DNA of 64,000 nucleotides from Stieleria marina (GCA_007741555.1 CP036526.1:6076001-6140000), one strand, 5' to 3'; counted from the stretch's first letter, positions 24,993 to 34,789 are shown. Made by a program: numbers and translations. Notes: a model not told the origin generated them from the letters alone.

Positions 24993-25961
24993 TCAAACAG
25001 CAGGCCGCGAAACCGCCACACCCCGCCGCTGCAGACACGCATCGACTTGCTTCAGCGTCGCGTCATCCAAGCTTAGCTCCATCGCTTCCGCTGTCTCTTG
25101 AATCTGGTATGCCCGTTTGGCGCCACACAGGGCCGACGTGATCCCTGGCTGCGCAACGGTCCAAGCGACGACCAACTGCGCGACAGTTGCCCCCATGCCG
25201 ACTGCGACTTTGCCAAGGTCGTCGATAAAATCTTGGTTGCGGCTCCACTCGTCACCCTGAAACATCGGGTACTTCGCGCGACCGTCACCGGGTTTGAAAA
25301 CATGCTCGCGTGACATCTTCCCGGCCAGCAGACCTTTCATCAAAGGCCAGTAGGTGATCGCAGACGCACCGTGCTCGTCACACCATGGCAAAATGTCATG
25401 CTCGATTTCTCGCTGCAACATGTTGTAGTGAGGCTGCACCGCGCTGATGGGGCACACAGCATGAAATTCCTCCATCTGCTGCACTGTAAGATTGGAGACT
25501 CCGACACTGCGAGTCTTACCGGCATCCAACAAACTTTTGATCGCACCTGCGGACTCGCTCAGGGGCGTATTTTCGTCCGGTGCGTGCAAGTAGTACAAAT
25601 CCACATAGTCGGTTCCCAAGCGAAGAAGACTTTCGTGGCACTGCGAAATCAGACGCTCTGGACTAGCGTCAAACGCGCGCTGCCCGGACTCCCAGTGCAT
25701 GCCGCCTTTCGTCGCGATCACAATCGATTCTCGCTGGCTACCCAAAGCACTCGCGATCAGCCGCTCACTTTCACCATCGTTGCCATAGCCATAGGCAGTG
25801 TCAAAAAAGTTAATGCCCGATTCCACCGCCGCGCATAGAGTCTTCAAACTGTCGGCATCGTTAACGTCAACACTGGTCATCCCAGCGATTGGCCAGCACC
25901 CCATCGCGACTGACGTGATCTGAATATCCGTTTGACCAAGAGTTCGTAAATGGGAAGTCAT
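24993..25961 (-). CDS. Aldo/keto reductase
   Basis: A 322-residue (beta/alpha)8 NADPH-dependent oxidoreductase. The catalytic Asp-Tyr pair is in GINFFDTAYGYG, the Lys in IVIATKGG and the His in VDLYYLHAPD, all intact. YWPLMKGLLAGKM and the C-terminal GAKRAYQIQETAEA are typical of the AKR family. Substrate cannot be inferred. It lies 57 bases after the esterase gene on the same strand and may share its transcript. The metY gene follows after a 318-base gap, so it is probably a separate unit. Confidence 0.9.
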   Translation of the reverse strand: MTSHLRTLGQTDIQITSVAMGCWPIAGMTSVDVNDADSLKTLCAAVESGINFFDTAYGYGNDGESERLIASALGSQRESIVIATKGGMHWESGQRAFDASPERLISQCHESLLRLGTDYVDLYYLHAPDENTPLSESAGAIKSLLDAGKTRSVGVSNLTVQQMEEFHAVCPISAVQPHYNMLQREIEHDILPWCDEHGASAITYWPLMKGLLAGKMSREHVFKPGDGRAKYPMFQGDEWSRNQDFIDDLGKVAVGMGATVAQLVVAWTVAQPGITSALCGAKRAYQIQETAEAMELSLDDATLKQVDACLQRRGVAVSRPAV

Positions 25962-26018
25962 AGAGAGCCTGGAATAACGGGAGTGGCACGCAGCCCGGCA
26001 AGGACTGCTGAGAGTCGC

Positions 26019-26963
26019 CTAATCGGTCGTCGCTGTCTCCGCTGATGTCGATCTCGGTACAGTCGGCAACGCTTCAGTCGGTGGGATAGTTTGTAATTCG
26101 CCGACCAAGAAATCGCAAGCTTTCGACAACGCCGTTTTGTCGGACGCGGCCTGAATGTGACCGGCGCCCTCGATGACGTAAAGCTCGGTTTTGACGCCCG
26201 CATCTTTCATTGCCAAGTGACACGCTTGGGTCCAAATCAGCGGAACGATCTTGTCCTTGGTGCCGTTAAAAAAGAATGTTGGCGGATCTTTTGCGTCGAC
26301 AAAAGCGGCTGCCGAAGCGGCTTGAAATTTCTCGGGGACCGAGTCCAAATTTCCGCCCATCCAGTACTCGGCCCACCGACCTTTATCGGGGAACCAACGA
26401 AAATCCGTCGGTGCGCCGCCGGCCACGATCGCTTGGATCCGCATATCGACGTTGCCGTTCTTGTCGTTTGCAGATTCGCCGGTGGTGCCCAGCAAAGTTG
26501 CTAAATGCCCACCTGCCGAATATCCAATTGCGCCAAGTCGTTTCGGATCGACTTTGAAAACGTCCGAATTTTCGCGAATCCATTTTACAGCTGCCCGGCA
26601 ATCATCGATCTGAGCGGGAAATTTGTGCTTGGGAGCCAAACGATAGTCGACCGCAAAACAACAGAAACCGCGACTCGCCAACTCGGCAGCATATTGCCGA
26701 AGTTGCTTGCGATTGCCTTCCCGCCAAGCACCGCCGTGGATGACCAACACCGCCGGAAACACGCCCGGCGTTTCAGGCAAGTAAGCATCCAAAAGCAATT
26801 CACGACCACCGACCGTGTGGTACACAATTTTTTCACGCACTTCGTGCAACACGCGCGGCGAAAGGTCCATCGCCGATTCCTCTGCGTGCGCGGTCGATTC
26901 ATCCCATCCCGCCAGTGAAGCGACGCAACCCATCAATACAAAAGCACGCACCAACATATCCAT
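26019..26963 (-). CDS. Exported alpha/beta-hydrolase (esterase/lipase type)
   Basis: A 314-residue protein with a signal peptide (MDMLVRAFVLMGCVASLAG). VIHGGAW provides the oxyanion hole of the hormone-sensitive-lipase-like group, GYSAGG the nucleophile elbow, GTKDKIVP the acid region and EGAGHI the histidine. It probably hydrolyses carboxylic esters in the periplasm. Start: AAGGAA stands just upstream of two close ATG codons, 26963 and 26957; the first is used here, while a longer in-frame form lacks a ribosome site. Same strand as the aldo/keto reductase gene that follows. Confidence 0.85.
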   Translation of the reverse strand: MDMLVRAFVLMGCVASLAGWDESTAHAEESAMDLSPRVLHEVREKIVYHTVGGRELLLDAYLPETPGVFPAVLVIHGGAWREGNRKQLRQYAAELASRGFCCFAVDYRLAPKHKFPAQIDDCRAAVKWIRENSDVFKVDPKRLGAIGYSAGGHLATLLGTTGESANDKNGNVDMRIQAIVAGGAPTDFRWFPDKGRWAEYWMGGNLDSVPEKFQAASAAAFVDAKDPPTFFFNGTKDKIVPLIWTQACHLAMKDAGVKTELYVIEGAGHIQAASDKTALSKACDFLVGELQTIPPTEALPTVPRSTSAETATTD

Positions 26964-27130
26964 CGTTTCCTTATTCAATCCCCACCAATCAAATCTCAAA
27001 CCAATGCGATTTGCTTCAACGTGGACATTCTAGGGCAGTAGGAAGTGAAGCAGTCAACGAACCGGATCACAAGCTGAGAATATTGGCTGGCATTAATGGC
27101 AGCGGACGAAACGGAACAGCGCGTTCGCGC

Positions 27131-27739
27131 CTAATACAATGCTGCGATCGCCAGTTGACTCCAAGTTTCCAACTGCTCTTTATCACGCTTGAGATCGGCG
27201 ACGGACACGAATCCTCCTTCGGCCAGATCGGATTCATTGCTCTCGACGTGCGGGCTTTCCAAAACGAAACGATGCACGACACCCAAGTGAACTTTCCCGA
27301 CTTCGTTGGAGGGATCGTAGATCAGGCCTTCGCGTGTTTCGGTGTAGCCGCTATCCAGCTTGATTTCTTCGTCCAGCTCACGGTGCATTCCAACGGTGTA
27401 GGGATCGCCGCCGTCTACCGCGTCTTCCTGACTGATGTGCCCACCAATTCCCACGCTGCGTTTTGCGTGCAAGCGTTTTTCGCCCGAACCACCTCCACGC
27501 GTGTAAGCAAACAGCATCACTTCGCCACTCTCGTTGGTCCACTCCAGCAGGACGTACGGGATCAACTGCTTGTAGCTCGGATCGGTCTCCATCGGACCGC
27601 GCGGTTGAAATGAAAGCTGATCGCTGGCAAGGATCGGACGAAGGAAACGATCAACGTTTTTCTCGAATCCCTCGACATGACCAATCTCCGAAATCACGGT
27701 TTCGGGAATCACAAGGATGTGTTCTTCAGTGGCAGACAA
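27131..27739 (-). CDS. Nudix-fold hydrolase-like protein
   Basis: A 202-residue protein. GIGGHISQEDA...GMHRELDEEIKL reads as a Nudix box (G-x5-E-x7-REUxEE) with the loop lengthened by several residues; the RELDEEI catalytic core is intact. Nudix proteins usually cleave nucleoside diphosphate linkages, but the substrate here is unknown and the N-terminal 60 residues (PYVLLEWTNESGEVMLFAY) form the expected strand before the box. The start is a TTG (27739) after an AAGAAAGAAA tract; no ATG is available before residue 50. Sits between the transglutaminase-like and esterase genes. Confidence 0.68.
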   Translation of the reverse strand: MSATEEHILVIPETVISEIGHVEGFEKNVDRFLRPILASDQLSFQPRGPMETDPSYKQLIPYVLLEWTNESGEVMLFAYTRGGGSGEKRLHAKRSVGIGGHISQEDAVDGGDPYTVGMHRELDEEIKLDSGYTETREGLIYDPSNEVGKVHLGVVHRFVLESPHVESNESDLAEGGFVSVADLKRDKEQLETWSQLAIAALY

Positions 27740-27776
27740 GTCAGTTTCTTTCTTTCTTTAGATCGTGGACGAATTT

Positions 27777-29444
27777 TCAGGGGAATTGTAACAGCATCTG
27801 GCGTTCTGGTTTCGCGTTGATCGGCTCAAAGTTAACGTAGTTGTTGCGCACTCGTTTTCCACCGCGATATTGTCGCCGGATGTAGTACGTCAAACCTAAA
27901 TGCTCCGGATCGATGCCACCCCGGCTCAGTGTGATGATGTAACCAGGCGTGCCAAAGAGGAATTCAAAATCTCGCCGATTTTCTTCCGCATCGTCAAATT
28001 TAGTGAGATCAACTGGAATCCAACCGAGGCTGGGAAAATAGACCTCATTCCAGCGATGAAACAATGGGCTTTGGTGCTTGGCAGCGTAGTCGGCAAACTG
28101 AATCCCGCCCATCAAGCGTGTTGGAATTCCATTAAGCCGACAGAGGCTGGCGAAGATGAACGAGTACTCCGAACACGATCCTGTCCCACGAACCAAAGAG
28201 GTATGAGCATCGTCCCAGGTGTCGTCCATTGCATAGCGAAATCGACTGGTGATGTACCACGCGATGTTTGTAATCATCGTTCGGACGTCTTTGGGCTGCG
28301 AGCCATCTCGTCCGACTCGCGCTTCGCTTGCCGCTTGCACCATTTCGGATTCCGTCATTTGGTAAATCGGCTCGGCAGCCAAATACGTCGCCGTGATTTC
28401 ATCGGGAATACGCGCGAGTGATTGCAGCGGCGATTTCGGCGGATCGTATTGAATGGCACGCGCGTAGACATCGACTTGGTAGGTAAGCTGGTGGCGATCA
28501 GCCGCTTCAAGTGACAAGCCGCGAAATTTTGCAATCTTTTGGCCAAACCGATCTTCGACAATTTCCTGCGGCTCCAAAGACCACTCTAGTTCGCCGACGA
28601 CTTGTGAAGGCGTTCTCATCGGCACCGAAACATCAAAGTCCATCAGCATCGTTTTGTCCGATGAAACGTTTGCACTTTCTTGAACGAAGGTCATCCGAAT
28701 CGGTTGCATCCACGATGAAACCAAATGAGCTTCGGCACGCCACGCCAATGGACGAAGCCTCTGAAAATCAGCTTCATGGACGTAGAGCTGACCACCAACA
28801 AAACAAATGCCACCGCTGCCGCTCGAAATCCCAGGCCCAACTTGGAGTTTCAGCTTCGTCGACGCCGACCGCATATCGAATTGATGAACACATCGATCAC
28901 CAAGATCCAACACGAACAGACGACCTCCCAAGACTGCTAGGTCGGCACCGCGGATGCCGTCATAGGCAACTCGCATGAGCACTTCGCCCGTGCGAGCGTT
29001 GACTTTCAAGATGGAAGGCGATGGCCCATCGTCAAACAAGTAGATGTCCGTTCGGTCCACCGCGATGCTTCGCAAATTCGAACACCCTTGGATCAAAGTC
29101 TTTTTGACGGAGTTGCCCGCATACTGCAAAATTCGATCGCGCGAACAGTAGACAGCTGACTGTCCAATGATCGCGACATCCGAAACAGCCCAACCATCGA
29201 GCGATTCGACGGCTCGCATCTTGCCTTCGCGATTGCTGACAAACAGAGTGCGTCGCGGGTGATCAAATACAGCCAAACCGCCTGCGTGCTCGCAGAACCC
29301 GCGTGCTCCTTGGATCGGGATCGAATACGTCGTCTCGTTGCGTGGAGCAGGACGCGCCGCGTCGGCATACGTACCAAGCCAGCAACCAAAGAGGAGTGCG
29401 GCGCAAATCGCGGTCATTTCTGTTGAGGGGCGAAATCGGAGCAT
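27777..29444 (-). CDS. Exported transglutaminase-like protein
   Basis: A 555-residue protein with a signal peptide (FRPSTEMTAICAALLFGCW). The N-terminal 250 residues look like a beta-propeller-type repeat region (VSDVAIIG, LRSIAVDRTDIYLFDDG, GADLAVLGGRLFVLDLG). The C-terminal part is a transglutaminase-core domain: catalytic Cys in GTGSCSEYSF, His in HRWNEVYFPSLGW and Asp in VDLTKFDD. Such domains act as proteases, peptide ligases or amidases; the exact reaction is unknown. A leader hairpin sits about 20 bases upstream (29463-29493). Possibly the end of the operon started by the two PLP enzymes, after a 181-base gap. Confidence 0.83.
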   Translation of the reverse strand: MLRFRPSTEMTAICAALLFGCWLGTYADAARPAPRNETTYSIPIQGARGFCEHAGGLAVFDHPRRTLFVSNREGKMRAVESLDGWAVSDVAIIGQSAVYCSRDRILQYAGNSVKKTLIQGCSNLRSIAVDRTDIYLFDDGPSPSILKVNARTGEVLMRVAYDGIRGADLAVLGGRLFVLDLGDRCVHQFDMRSASTKLKLQVGPGISSGSGGICFVGGQLYVHEADFQRLRPLAWRAEAHLVSSWMQPIRMTFVQESANVSSDKTMLMDFDVSVPMRTPSQVVGELEWSLEPQEIVEDRFGQKIAKFRGLSLEAADRHQLTYQVDVYARAIQYDPPKSPLQSLARIPDEITATYLAAEPIYQMTESEMVQAASEARVGRDGSQPKDVRTMITNIAWYITSRFRYAMDDTWDDAHTSLVRGTGSCSEYSFIFASLCRLNGIPTRLMGGIQFADYAAKHQSPLFHRWNEVYFPSLGWIPVDLTKFDDAEENRRDFEFLFGTPGYIITLSRGGIDPEHLGLTYYIRRQYRGGKRVRNNYVNFEPINAKPERQMLLQFP

Positions 29445-29462
29445 GGCATTTCCAGGGGCTTA

Positions 29463-29493
29463 CGAAAGGAGAATCTCGATTCTAAGCCTTTCG
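29463..29493 (-). promoter_or_regulatory. Hairpin in leader of transglutaminase-like gene
   Basis: CGAAAGG (29463-29469) pairs with CCTTTCG (29487-29493) and, inside it, AGAATC pairs with GATTCT (29470-29475/29478-29483), leaving a three-base bulge. It lies about 20 bases upstream of the ATG with no T tract after it on the minus strand, so it is more likely a leader structure than a terminator. Confidence 0.5.
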
Positions 29494-29625
29494 CAAAACC
29501 GTTTTCAACGCTCGATCGGCACCATGATCTTGCTGGCGAAACCTTGCCGATTATTCATGGCGCAGATATGCCACTTAAGTGCATTGATTTAATCAAACCC
29601 CCGCCGCTAACAAGGGCAGGCGTTG

Positions 29626-30801
29626 TTACTTGGCCCGCGCCGCGGCGATTGCTTGCTCAAGATCCGCCTGCAAATCTTCGTATGATTCCAGACCGACCGA
29701 AAGACGAATCAAGCCGTCGGTTATTCCGAATTTTGCTCGGTCCGCCGCGTCGTAACTGGCATGCGACATCGTTGCTGGTTGCTCGATCAATGATTCGACG
29801 GCGCCCAAACTAACCGCCAAGTGAAAGAGACTTGTCGTTTCGCATACCTTGGCGGTTTCTTTGATTCCTGCATCCAACTCGAACGTCACGATCGCGCCGA
29901 AACCGCCATTGAGAAGTTCTTTGGCAACAGCATGCTGGGGATGGGTTTCCAAACCTGGGTACAAAACACTTTTGACTTGCGGATGTTGCTGCAACCAAAC
30001 CGCCAACTTTAGTGACGTCGCCGACTGCTCACGCACTCGCAGGTCCAACGTTTTCAAACCACGTGACACCAAGAAACAGCTCAACGGATCCAACACCGCC
30101 CCGGTCGCGTTTTGAATGTAATACAGTTCGTCAAACAAAATTTGGTCAGCCACGGAGAGAGTTCCGCCCAGACAATCGCTGTGCCCCCCCAGATACTTCG
30201 TCGCCGAATGCATCACGATGTCGATCCCGCATTCCAGCGGACGAATCAACGAGGGAGTACCGAATGTATTGTCGACTCCGATTCGCACGCCGCGTGATTT
30301 GGCAATTTTGGCCAGCGATGGCAAGTCGGGAATCGACAACCGTGGATTGCCAATCGTTTCGGCCCAGATCAATTTTGTGTTGGGCTGAATCGCTGCTTCG
30401 ACCGCACCGGTGTCAGTCATATCGACCAGAGTGACATCGATACCGCTGCGGCTGCAAATTTTGTGCAGCAAACGATACGCGCCTCCGTAAAGATCGCAGC
30501 CCGCTAGCACATGGTCACCGGTGCTGAGCATCATCGTGACGCCGTGAATTGCAGCCATACCCGACGAAAACGCGAGTGAACCGCATCCGCCTTCGAGCGA
30601 TGTCAACGTTGACTGCAAATTGCTGCGTGTTGGATTGCCACTGCGCGAGTAGTCAAAATCCCCCCACTCGCCCGCGCCAGGCTGGCGAAAGGTGCTGGCC
30701 AAGTGAATCGGCGGCACCACCGCACCCGTTTGCGGATCGACTTCATTGCCGACATGGATCGCACGGGTGCGAAACGAATGCTTCGATCGGGAATGACTCA
30801 T
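29626..30801 (-). CDS. Cystathionine gamma-synthase/lyase-type PLP enzyme
   Basis: A 391-residue PLP enzyme of the Cys/Met metabolism family. RTRAIHVGNEVDPQTGAVVPPI and the PLP lysine Lys202 in HSATKYLGGHSD are typical of bacterial MetB/MetC/CGL enzymes, as is SLGAVESLIEQPATMSH near the C-terminus. Whether it makes cystathionine or cleaves it cannot be decided from sequence by eye. The ATG overlaps the stop of the preceding, longer paralogue by four bases, so the two are co-translated, which suggests successive steps or a heteromer. Together with metY and metX it forms a methionine/cysteine gene group. Confidence 0.87.
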   Translation of the reverse strand: MSHSRSKHSFRTRAIHVGNEVDPQTGAVVPPIHLASTFRQPGAGEWGDFDYSRSGNPTRSNLQSTLTSLEGGCGSLAFSSGMAAIHGVTMMLSTGDHVLAGCDLYGGAYRLLHKICSRSGIDVTLVDMTDTGAVEAAIQPNTKLIWAETIGNPRLSIPDLPSLAKIAKSRGVRIGVDNTFGTPSLIRPLECGIDIVMHSATKYLGGHSDCLGGTLSVADQILFDELYYIQNATGAVLDPLSCFLVSRGLKTLDLRVREQSATSLKLAVWLQQHPQVKSVLYPGLETHPQHAVAKELLNGGFGAIVTFELDAGIKETAKVCETTSLFHLAVSLGAVESLIEQPATMSHASYDAADRAKFGITDGLIRLSVGLESYEDLQADLEQAIAAARAK

Positions 30802-32102
30802 GTCGCTAGAGCTTGCTTCAGATCGGCAATCAAATCTTCTGCGTTTTCGATGCCGCAGGCCATTCGAATCATATTGTCGGCGATACCGAACTGCTCGCGT
30901 TCGGCAGGCGTGCAGTGGTAGTAACTCATCACGAGCGGCTGTTCGATCAACGATTCAACGCCGCCCAAACTAGGAGCAATACGAGGAATTTGGGCCGCAT
31001 CGACGACTTGAGCGGTCTGTTTCCAATCAGCATCCTTGATTGTAAAAGTGATCAATCCGCCGAAACCACGCATCTGCGACGCAGCAATTTCGTGCGAAGG
31101 ATGCGATTTCAAACCGGGATAGTAAACTTTTTCGACACGCGGATGGGCGTCCAAAAACTCGGCGATGCGTTGACCATTTTCGTTGTGTCGCTGCATGCGA
31201 AGCTCGAACGTTTTCAAACCACGTTCAAGCAGATAAAGATTGTGTGACGAATTTACGCTGCCCAGAATGCCTCGGAGTGCTCGCACTGATTCCAGCTGCT
31301 CTTTGCGTCCGCAAATCACGCCGGCCATCAAATCATTGTGACCACCCAGGTATTTGGTCGCCGAATGGAGCACGTAATCGACGCCAAAATCGACGGGGCG
31401 AATGTTGTACGGCGTCGCCAGCGTTGCATCGATCAACGTTTCGACTTCATTGGCTTTGCCCACCGCGGCGAAACGCTCCAAATCGACAGCTGTCAAATGC
31501 GGGTTTGTGGGTGATTCGCTAACCAGCATTTTCGTGTTGCGATTGATCGCTGCTTCCATCGCATCAAAGTCGCCAGTCTTGACTTGGCGAGTCACCACCC
31601 CAAAACGCGACAAGTGCTTGGTGCAAAACTCGCGACTTCGGTGGTAACACTGGTCGAAGAAAACAATCTCGTCGCCCGAGCTCAGCTTGCTCATCAACAG
31701 ACCGACGATAGCCGCCATTCCGCTGCTGTACAAAATCGCTTGCTCAGCGCCCTCGAGGGCTGCCAATTTTGCTTCGACGCTTTTTTCGTTTGGCGTTCCG
31801 TAGCGACCGTACTCTTCACGCTGCTCGTTTCCATTGACGAACCGCATCAATGATTCGGTCGAATCAAACGTGTAAGTCGATGCCGTGAAGATCGGTGCGG
31901 TGATCGATCCTTCACTCTTTTGACGTCGCTCACCCGAATGGACACAACGTGTCGACAGACCGGCTTCGGGTTGAAGCTCAGTCAGCGGTGGCGAAGGCAC
32001 GACTTGCGAGCCATCTGCCGCCGAAGAATTGGTTTCGGAGCTGTTTGGAGACGATTGCGAACCAGAGTTCGCATCAGATTCGATAGACATGTCTGTTTGC
32101 AT
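30798..32102 (-). CDS. Plant-type cystathionine gamma-synthase-like PLP enzyme
   Basis: A 434-residue PLP enzyme with a Ser/Asn-rich N-terminal extension of about 45 residues and the PLP lysine Lys250 (HSATKYLGGHND). Several segments resemble plant cystathionine gamma-synthase: SESPTNPHL, IDATLATPYN, RVEKVYYPGLKSHPSHEIA, and APSLGGVESLIEQP. Plant enzymes of this type use O-phosphohomoserine; whether this one does is unknown. It is the first gene of a two-gene unit with the PLP enzyme at 29626 (ATGA overlap). The upstream 290 bases are shared with a divergent gene at 32396. Confidence 0.85.
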   Translation of the reverse strand: MQTDMSIESDANSGSQSSPNSSETNSSAADGSQVVPSPPLTELQPEAGLSTRCVHSGERRQKSEGSITAPIFTASTYTFDSTESLMRFVNGNEQREEYGRYGTPNEKSVEAKLAALEGAEQAILYSSGMAAIVGLLMSKLSSGDEIVFFDQCYHRSREFCTKHLSRFGVVTRQVKTGDFDAMEAAINRNTKMLVSESPTNPHLTAVDLERFAAVGKANEVETLIDATLATPYNIRPVDFGVDYVLHSATKYLGGHNDLMAGVICGRKEQLESVRALRGILGSVNSSHNLYLLERGLKTFELRMQRHNENGQRIAEFLDAHPRVEKVYYPGLKSHPSHEIAASQMRGFGGLITFTIKDADWKQTAQVVDAAQIPRIAPSLGGVESLIEQPLVMSYYHCTPAEREQFGIADNMIRMACGIENAEDLIADLKQALAT

Positions 32103-32395
32103 GGCTCTTTAGCAGTAAGGCTGCAAGTGGCCGTAAATCCCAGTAAAAACGCGTCAGCGAGATGCACTTCGCTTGCGTCACGCCCTCACAATAGCCGCGA
32201 AGGTCCAAATCGACAAGCGTTTTCGGCCTTTCAATTCGCATAGAATCCGCCGAAGATACGCACAAGCGGAATGATTCGCCTATTTTCACGCCGGACACTT
32301 TCACGTGAAGGCAACCACGAGCGACCAACGCTGACCATCATCCCTCCTATCTGAAGGCCCTAGGCTTGAGACCGCCCCAAAAGTTTTCGACCGCG

Positions 32396-33580
32396 ATGAG
32401 TACTGCGAGCGTACTTGCCATCTGGCTGTTGGGATCGTCAATCGCAATGGCTCAGCCGGTTCCCAAAGCCCCCGCAAAGCCATCCGGTTTGACGCAGGAG
32501 CAAACCAGGCAAGCACATCAGTACATCGAGATGCTGAGCGCAAAAGAGTTTGCAGTCCGCGAACGAGGTGCGGAGGGCCTGGTCCTGATCGGTGAAGTCG
32601 TCGTGCCGCTTTTGCGAGAGCACGTCAATCAATCCAGCAATGCCGAAGCAAAGCTGCGGGCCCAGGGATTGATCAAACAGATGAACGACGGCGATTTGCA
32701 AACTAGAATCGAAGCGTTCACGCGTGGCGAAGAAGTTGGATTCGAAGGTTGGCCGATTTTCCGAATCATCTTTGGTGAATCGGGCAAAGCTCGTGATCTG
32801 TTTGTGGACTTGATAAGACATTATCCGGAACTCGTGGAATCGTTTCACGGAACGTCGCGTGATCTTGCCAAAGCGATGGAGACGGTCGTCAACTCGCTCG
32901 CACTGCGGCAACGCAAACTGCCGGTTCGTTACACGGTCGCCGACGCGGTCGCATTGCTGCTACCGGTCGGTGAAGAAGCCGTTCCAATCACGGCGGCCTA
33001 TGAACGCAACATGATGCGGATACTGAGAATGGCCCCGGCCAGTCAGACAGCCAGAGATCCGGTGCTGGGTCGAGGCTACCAAGACTTACTCAACGCCTGG
33101 ATCCGGCGCAGCACGCTGGACAATCGGGAAATGGTGATCGACTTCGCACTGCAGAATGAACTGACCGCCGCCTACCGACTGGCCATCAAAACACTCAGCC
33201 AATCCGACGAACCGCGAACACAAGCCATTGCCTTGCAAGCGATTGCTCGCTTTGGACGAATCGCTGATGTCAGGTTTGCCGAACCGTTTCTGGACGACAG
33301 TCGTGAATTGCAAGTTTTACTGCACAGCCCCGGCAAACTGTCTCGCGTGCGGATGCGAGACGTCGCGATGGCAACCATTGCCAAACTGCATAAATTGCCG
33401 CTCACAGAACTAGGATTCCCAAGTTCAGCTAAACATCCCAAATACGGGTTTATCTATGAGGACCTGGTTTTCACCGAAGAAGGTGACGACAAGGCACCGA
33501 TCGAAAAACAGCGTGGTGCCGCGATGACAAAGATCAAGCAGCTGGTCGAACAGGGAAAGCGAACGGGGCAGATCGAATAA
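32396..33580 (+). CDS. Hypothetical exported helical protein
   Basis: A 394-residue protein with a signal peptide (MSTASVLAIWLLGSSIAMAQ) from the ATG at 32396; an in-frame TTG at 32366 would extend it before the signal, which is unlikely. The body is rich in helices, with repeated segments such as FAVRERGAEGLVLIGE and AIALQAIARFGRIADVRF that look like weak HEAT-type repeats, so a protein-interaction scaffold is possible. No catalytic motif is visible and I do not recognise a named family. Divergent from the plant-type cystathionine gamma-synthase-like gene. Confidence 0.75.
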   Translation: MSTASVLAIWLLGSSIAMAQPVPKAPAKPSGLTQEQTRQAHQYIEMLSAKEFAVRERGAEGLVLIGEVVVPLLREHVNQSSNAEAKLRAQGLIKQMNDGDLQTRIEAFTRGEEVGFEGWPIFRIIFGESGKARDLFVDLIRHYPELVESFHGTSRDLAKAMETVVNSLALRQRKLPVRYTVADAVALLLPVGEEAVPITAAYERNMMRILRMAPASQTARDPVLGRGYQDLLNAWIRRSTLDNREMVIDFALQNELTAAYRLAIKTLSQSDEPRTQAIALQAIARFGRIADVRFAEPFLDDSRELQVLLHSPGKLSRVRMRDVAMATIAKLHKLPLTELGFPSSAKHPKYGFIYEDLVFTEEGDDKAPIEKQRGAAMTKIKQLVEQGKRTGQIE

Positions 33581-33682
33581 GAATCTTGCTGGAGTAGGCG
33601 GAACAAGCCCCACTGATTGATCGGCTAAATGACCGGCGATGCTCACGATAGGTCGCCAGCGATTGTTGTACGGCTGCGACTA

Positions 33683-34789
33683 TCAATCGCCAGAGTCAAC
33701 CGAACTGGCTGCTTCGCTGAGCACGCGTTCGTAGCTGTCGACCATCTTGTCCCAGCTGAAACGTTCCAACACGCTTTTGGCCCCCGCTGCGATACGATTT
33801 CTTAACTGACAATCTTCGATCAGTCGCAACAATCCTTGGGCAAGTTCACCACGGTCATTCGGGATCAACAATGCATTGGATTCGTTTTCGACAATGGCTC
33901 GGGGACCGCTTTCGCAGTCCATCGCGATGCTCGGCACGCCCATCGCCATCGCTTCCAGCAATGCCGACGGAAACCCTTCGTAACGACTCGGTAGCGCAAA
34001 CAAAGTCGCATCAGCAAGCTCACCCCAAATGGGCTTGATCCATCCGGGCATCGTCACGCGGTCATCCAACCCCAGCGCGTCGGCTTGGGACTGCAACTGT
34101 TTTCGCAAAGACCCATCGCCGACAATTCGCAGACTCCACTGACTGTGCTGCTGGCTGACGGTCGAAAAGGCATCCAACAAACGATCGAATCCTTTTTCGT
34201 ATTCCAATCGTCCTACAGCTAAGATCCGTCGATTCGATTCTGCCGCAGCGCGATCTGATTCGATGGGTGGCTGTTCAACCGCCGAAGCGATCACATCGAT
34301 CGGGCAGGAGCAGATTGGACGCAAGTGGTCGGCAGCAGAGCGAGTCAATGCAACGACACGATCGGCGCGACGGTAGACGCTCTTGCGCCTGTACTCCCAC
34401 CAGCGTCCCAGATTTTGCTGACTCGGATCGCTACGTTCGCTGATGACGATCGGGAGCGAGTGATTTCGCAAACCCGAAAGCACATCGATGTTGGTGCGAT
34501 CACAAAACGAAAGCACCACGTCAGGCTTTTGATCTAACAGCGAATCGCGAATCATGGCGACACGCCGCCGGCTGTTAAAAAACCGATCCAGCTGGGAGCG
34601 ACTGACACGCATCAAATCCAGCGGGACACGACGGACAGCGCTGGACAATTCGTGCCGATTTTTGACACCGTTGTCCAACGTGACCAACACCACTTCGTGA
34701 CCGCGATCGCACAGACGCGACGCCAAGCCAGCCATCACGCGTTCGGCGCCACCTCCGTCTAGTGAATGAATGATGCAGGCGATTTTCAC
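33683..34789 (-). CDS. Glycosyltransferase family 4
   Basis: A 368-residue GT-B retaining glycosyltransferase. The N-terminal domain opens with ACIIHSLDGGGAERVMAGLA, the C-terminal domain has RILAVGRLEYEKGFDRLLDAF, VTMPGWI, and the E-x7-E-type site within SRYEGFPSALLEAMAMG, which binds the nucleotide-sugar. All GT4 landmarks are intact. It starts at a GTG (34789), with no alternative ATG. The neighbourhood of a Wzz/GumC-type protein and an O-antigen ligase on the same 5 kb supports a role in surface polysaccharide synthesis. Acts on the cytoplasmic side. Confidence 0.9.
   Translation of the reverse strand: MKIACIIHSLDGGGAERVMAGLASRLCDRGHEVVLVTLDNGVKNRHELSSAVRRVPLDLMRVSRSQLDRFFNSRRRVAMIRDSLLDQKPDVVLSFCDRTNIDVLSGLRNHSLPIVISERSDPSQQNLGRWWEYRRKSVYRRADRVVALTRSAADHLRPICSCPIDVIASAVEQPPIESDRAAAESNRRILAVGRLEYEKGFDRLLDAFSTVSQQHSQWSLRIVGDGSLRKQLQSQADALGLDDRVTMPGWIKPIWGELADATLFALPSRYEGFPSALLEAMAMGVPSIAMDCESGPRAIVENESNALLIPNDRGELAQGLLRLIEDCQLRNRIAAGAKSVLERFSWDKMVDSYERVLSEAASSVDSGD

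Noticed and set aside
24750-25076. Plus-strand 108-residue frame over the metY leader and the aldo/keto reductase end
   Set aside because: Overlaps a clear gene on the other strand, lacks a ribosome site and shows no family.
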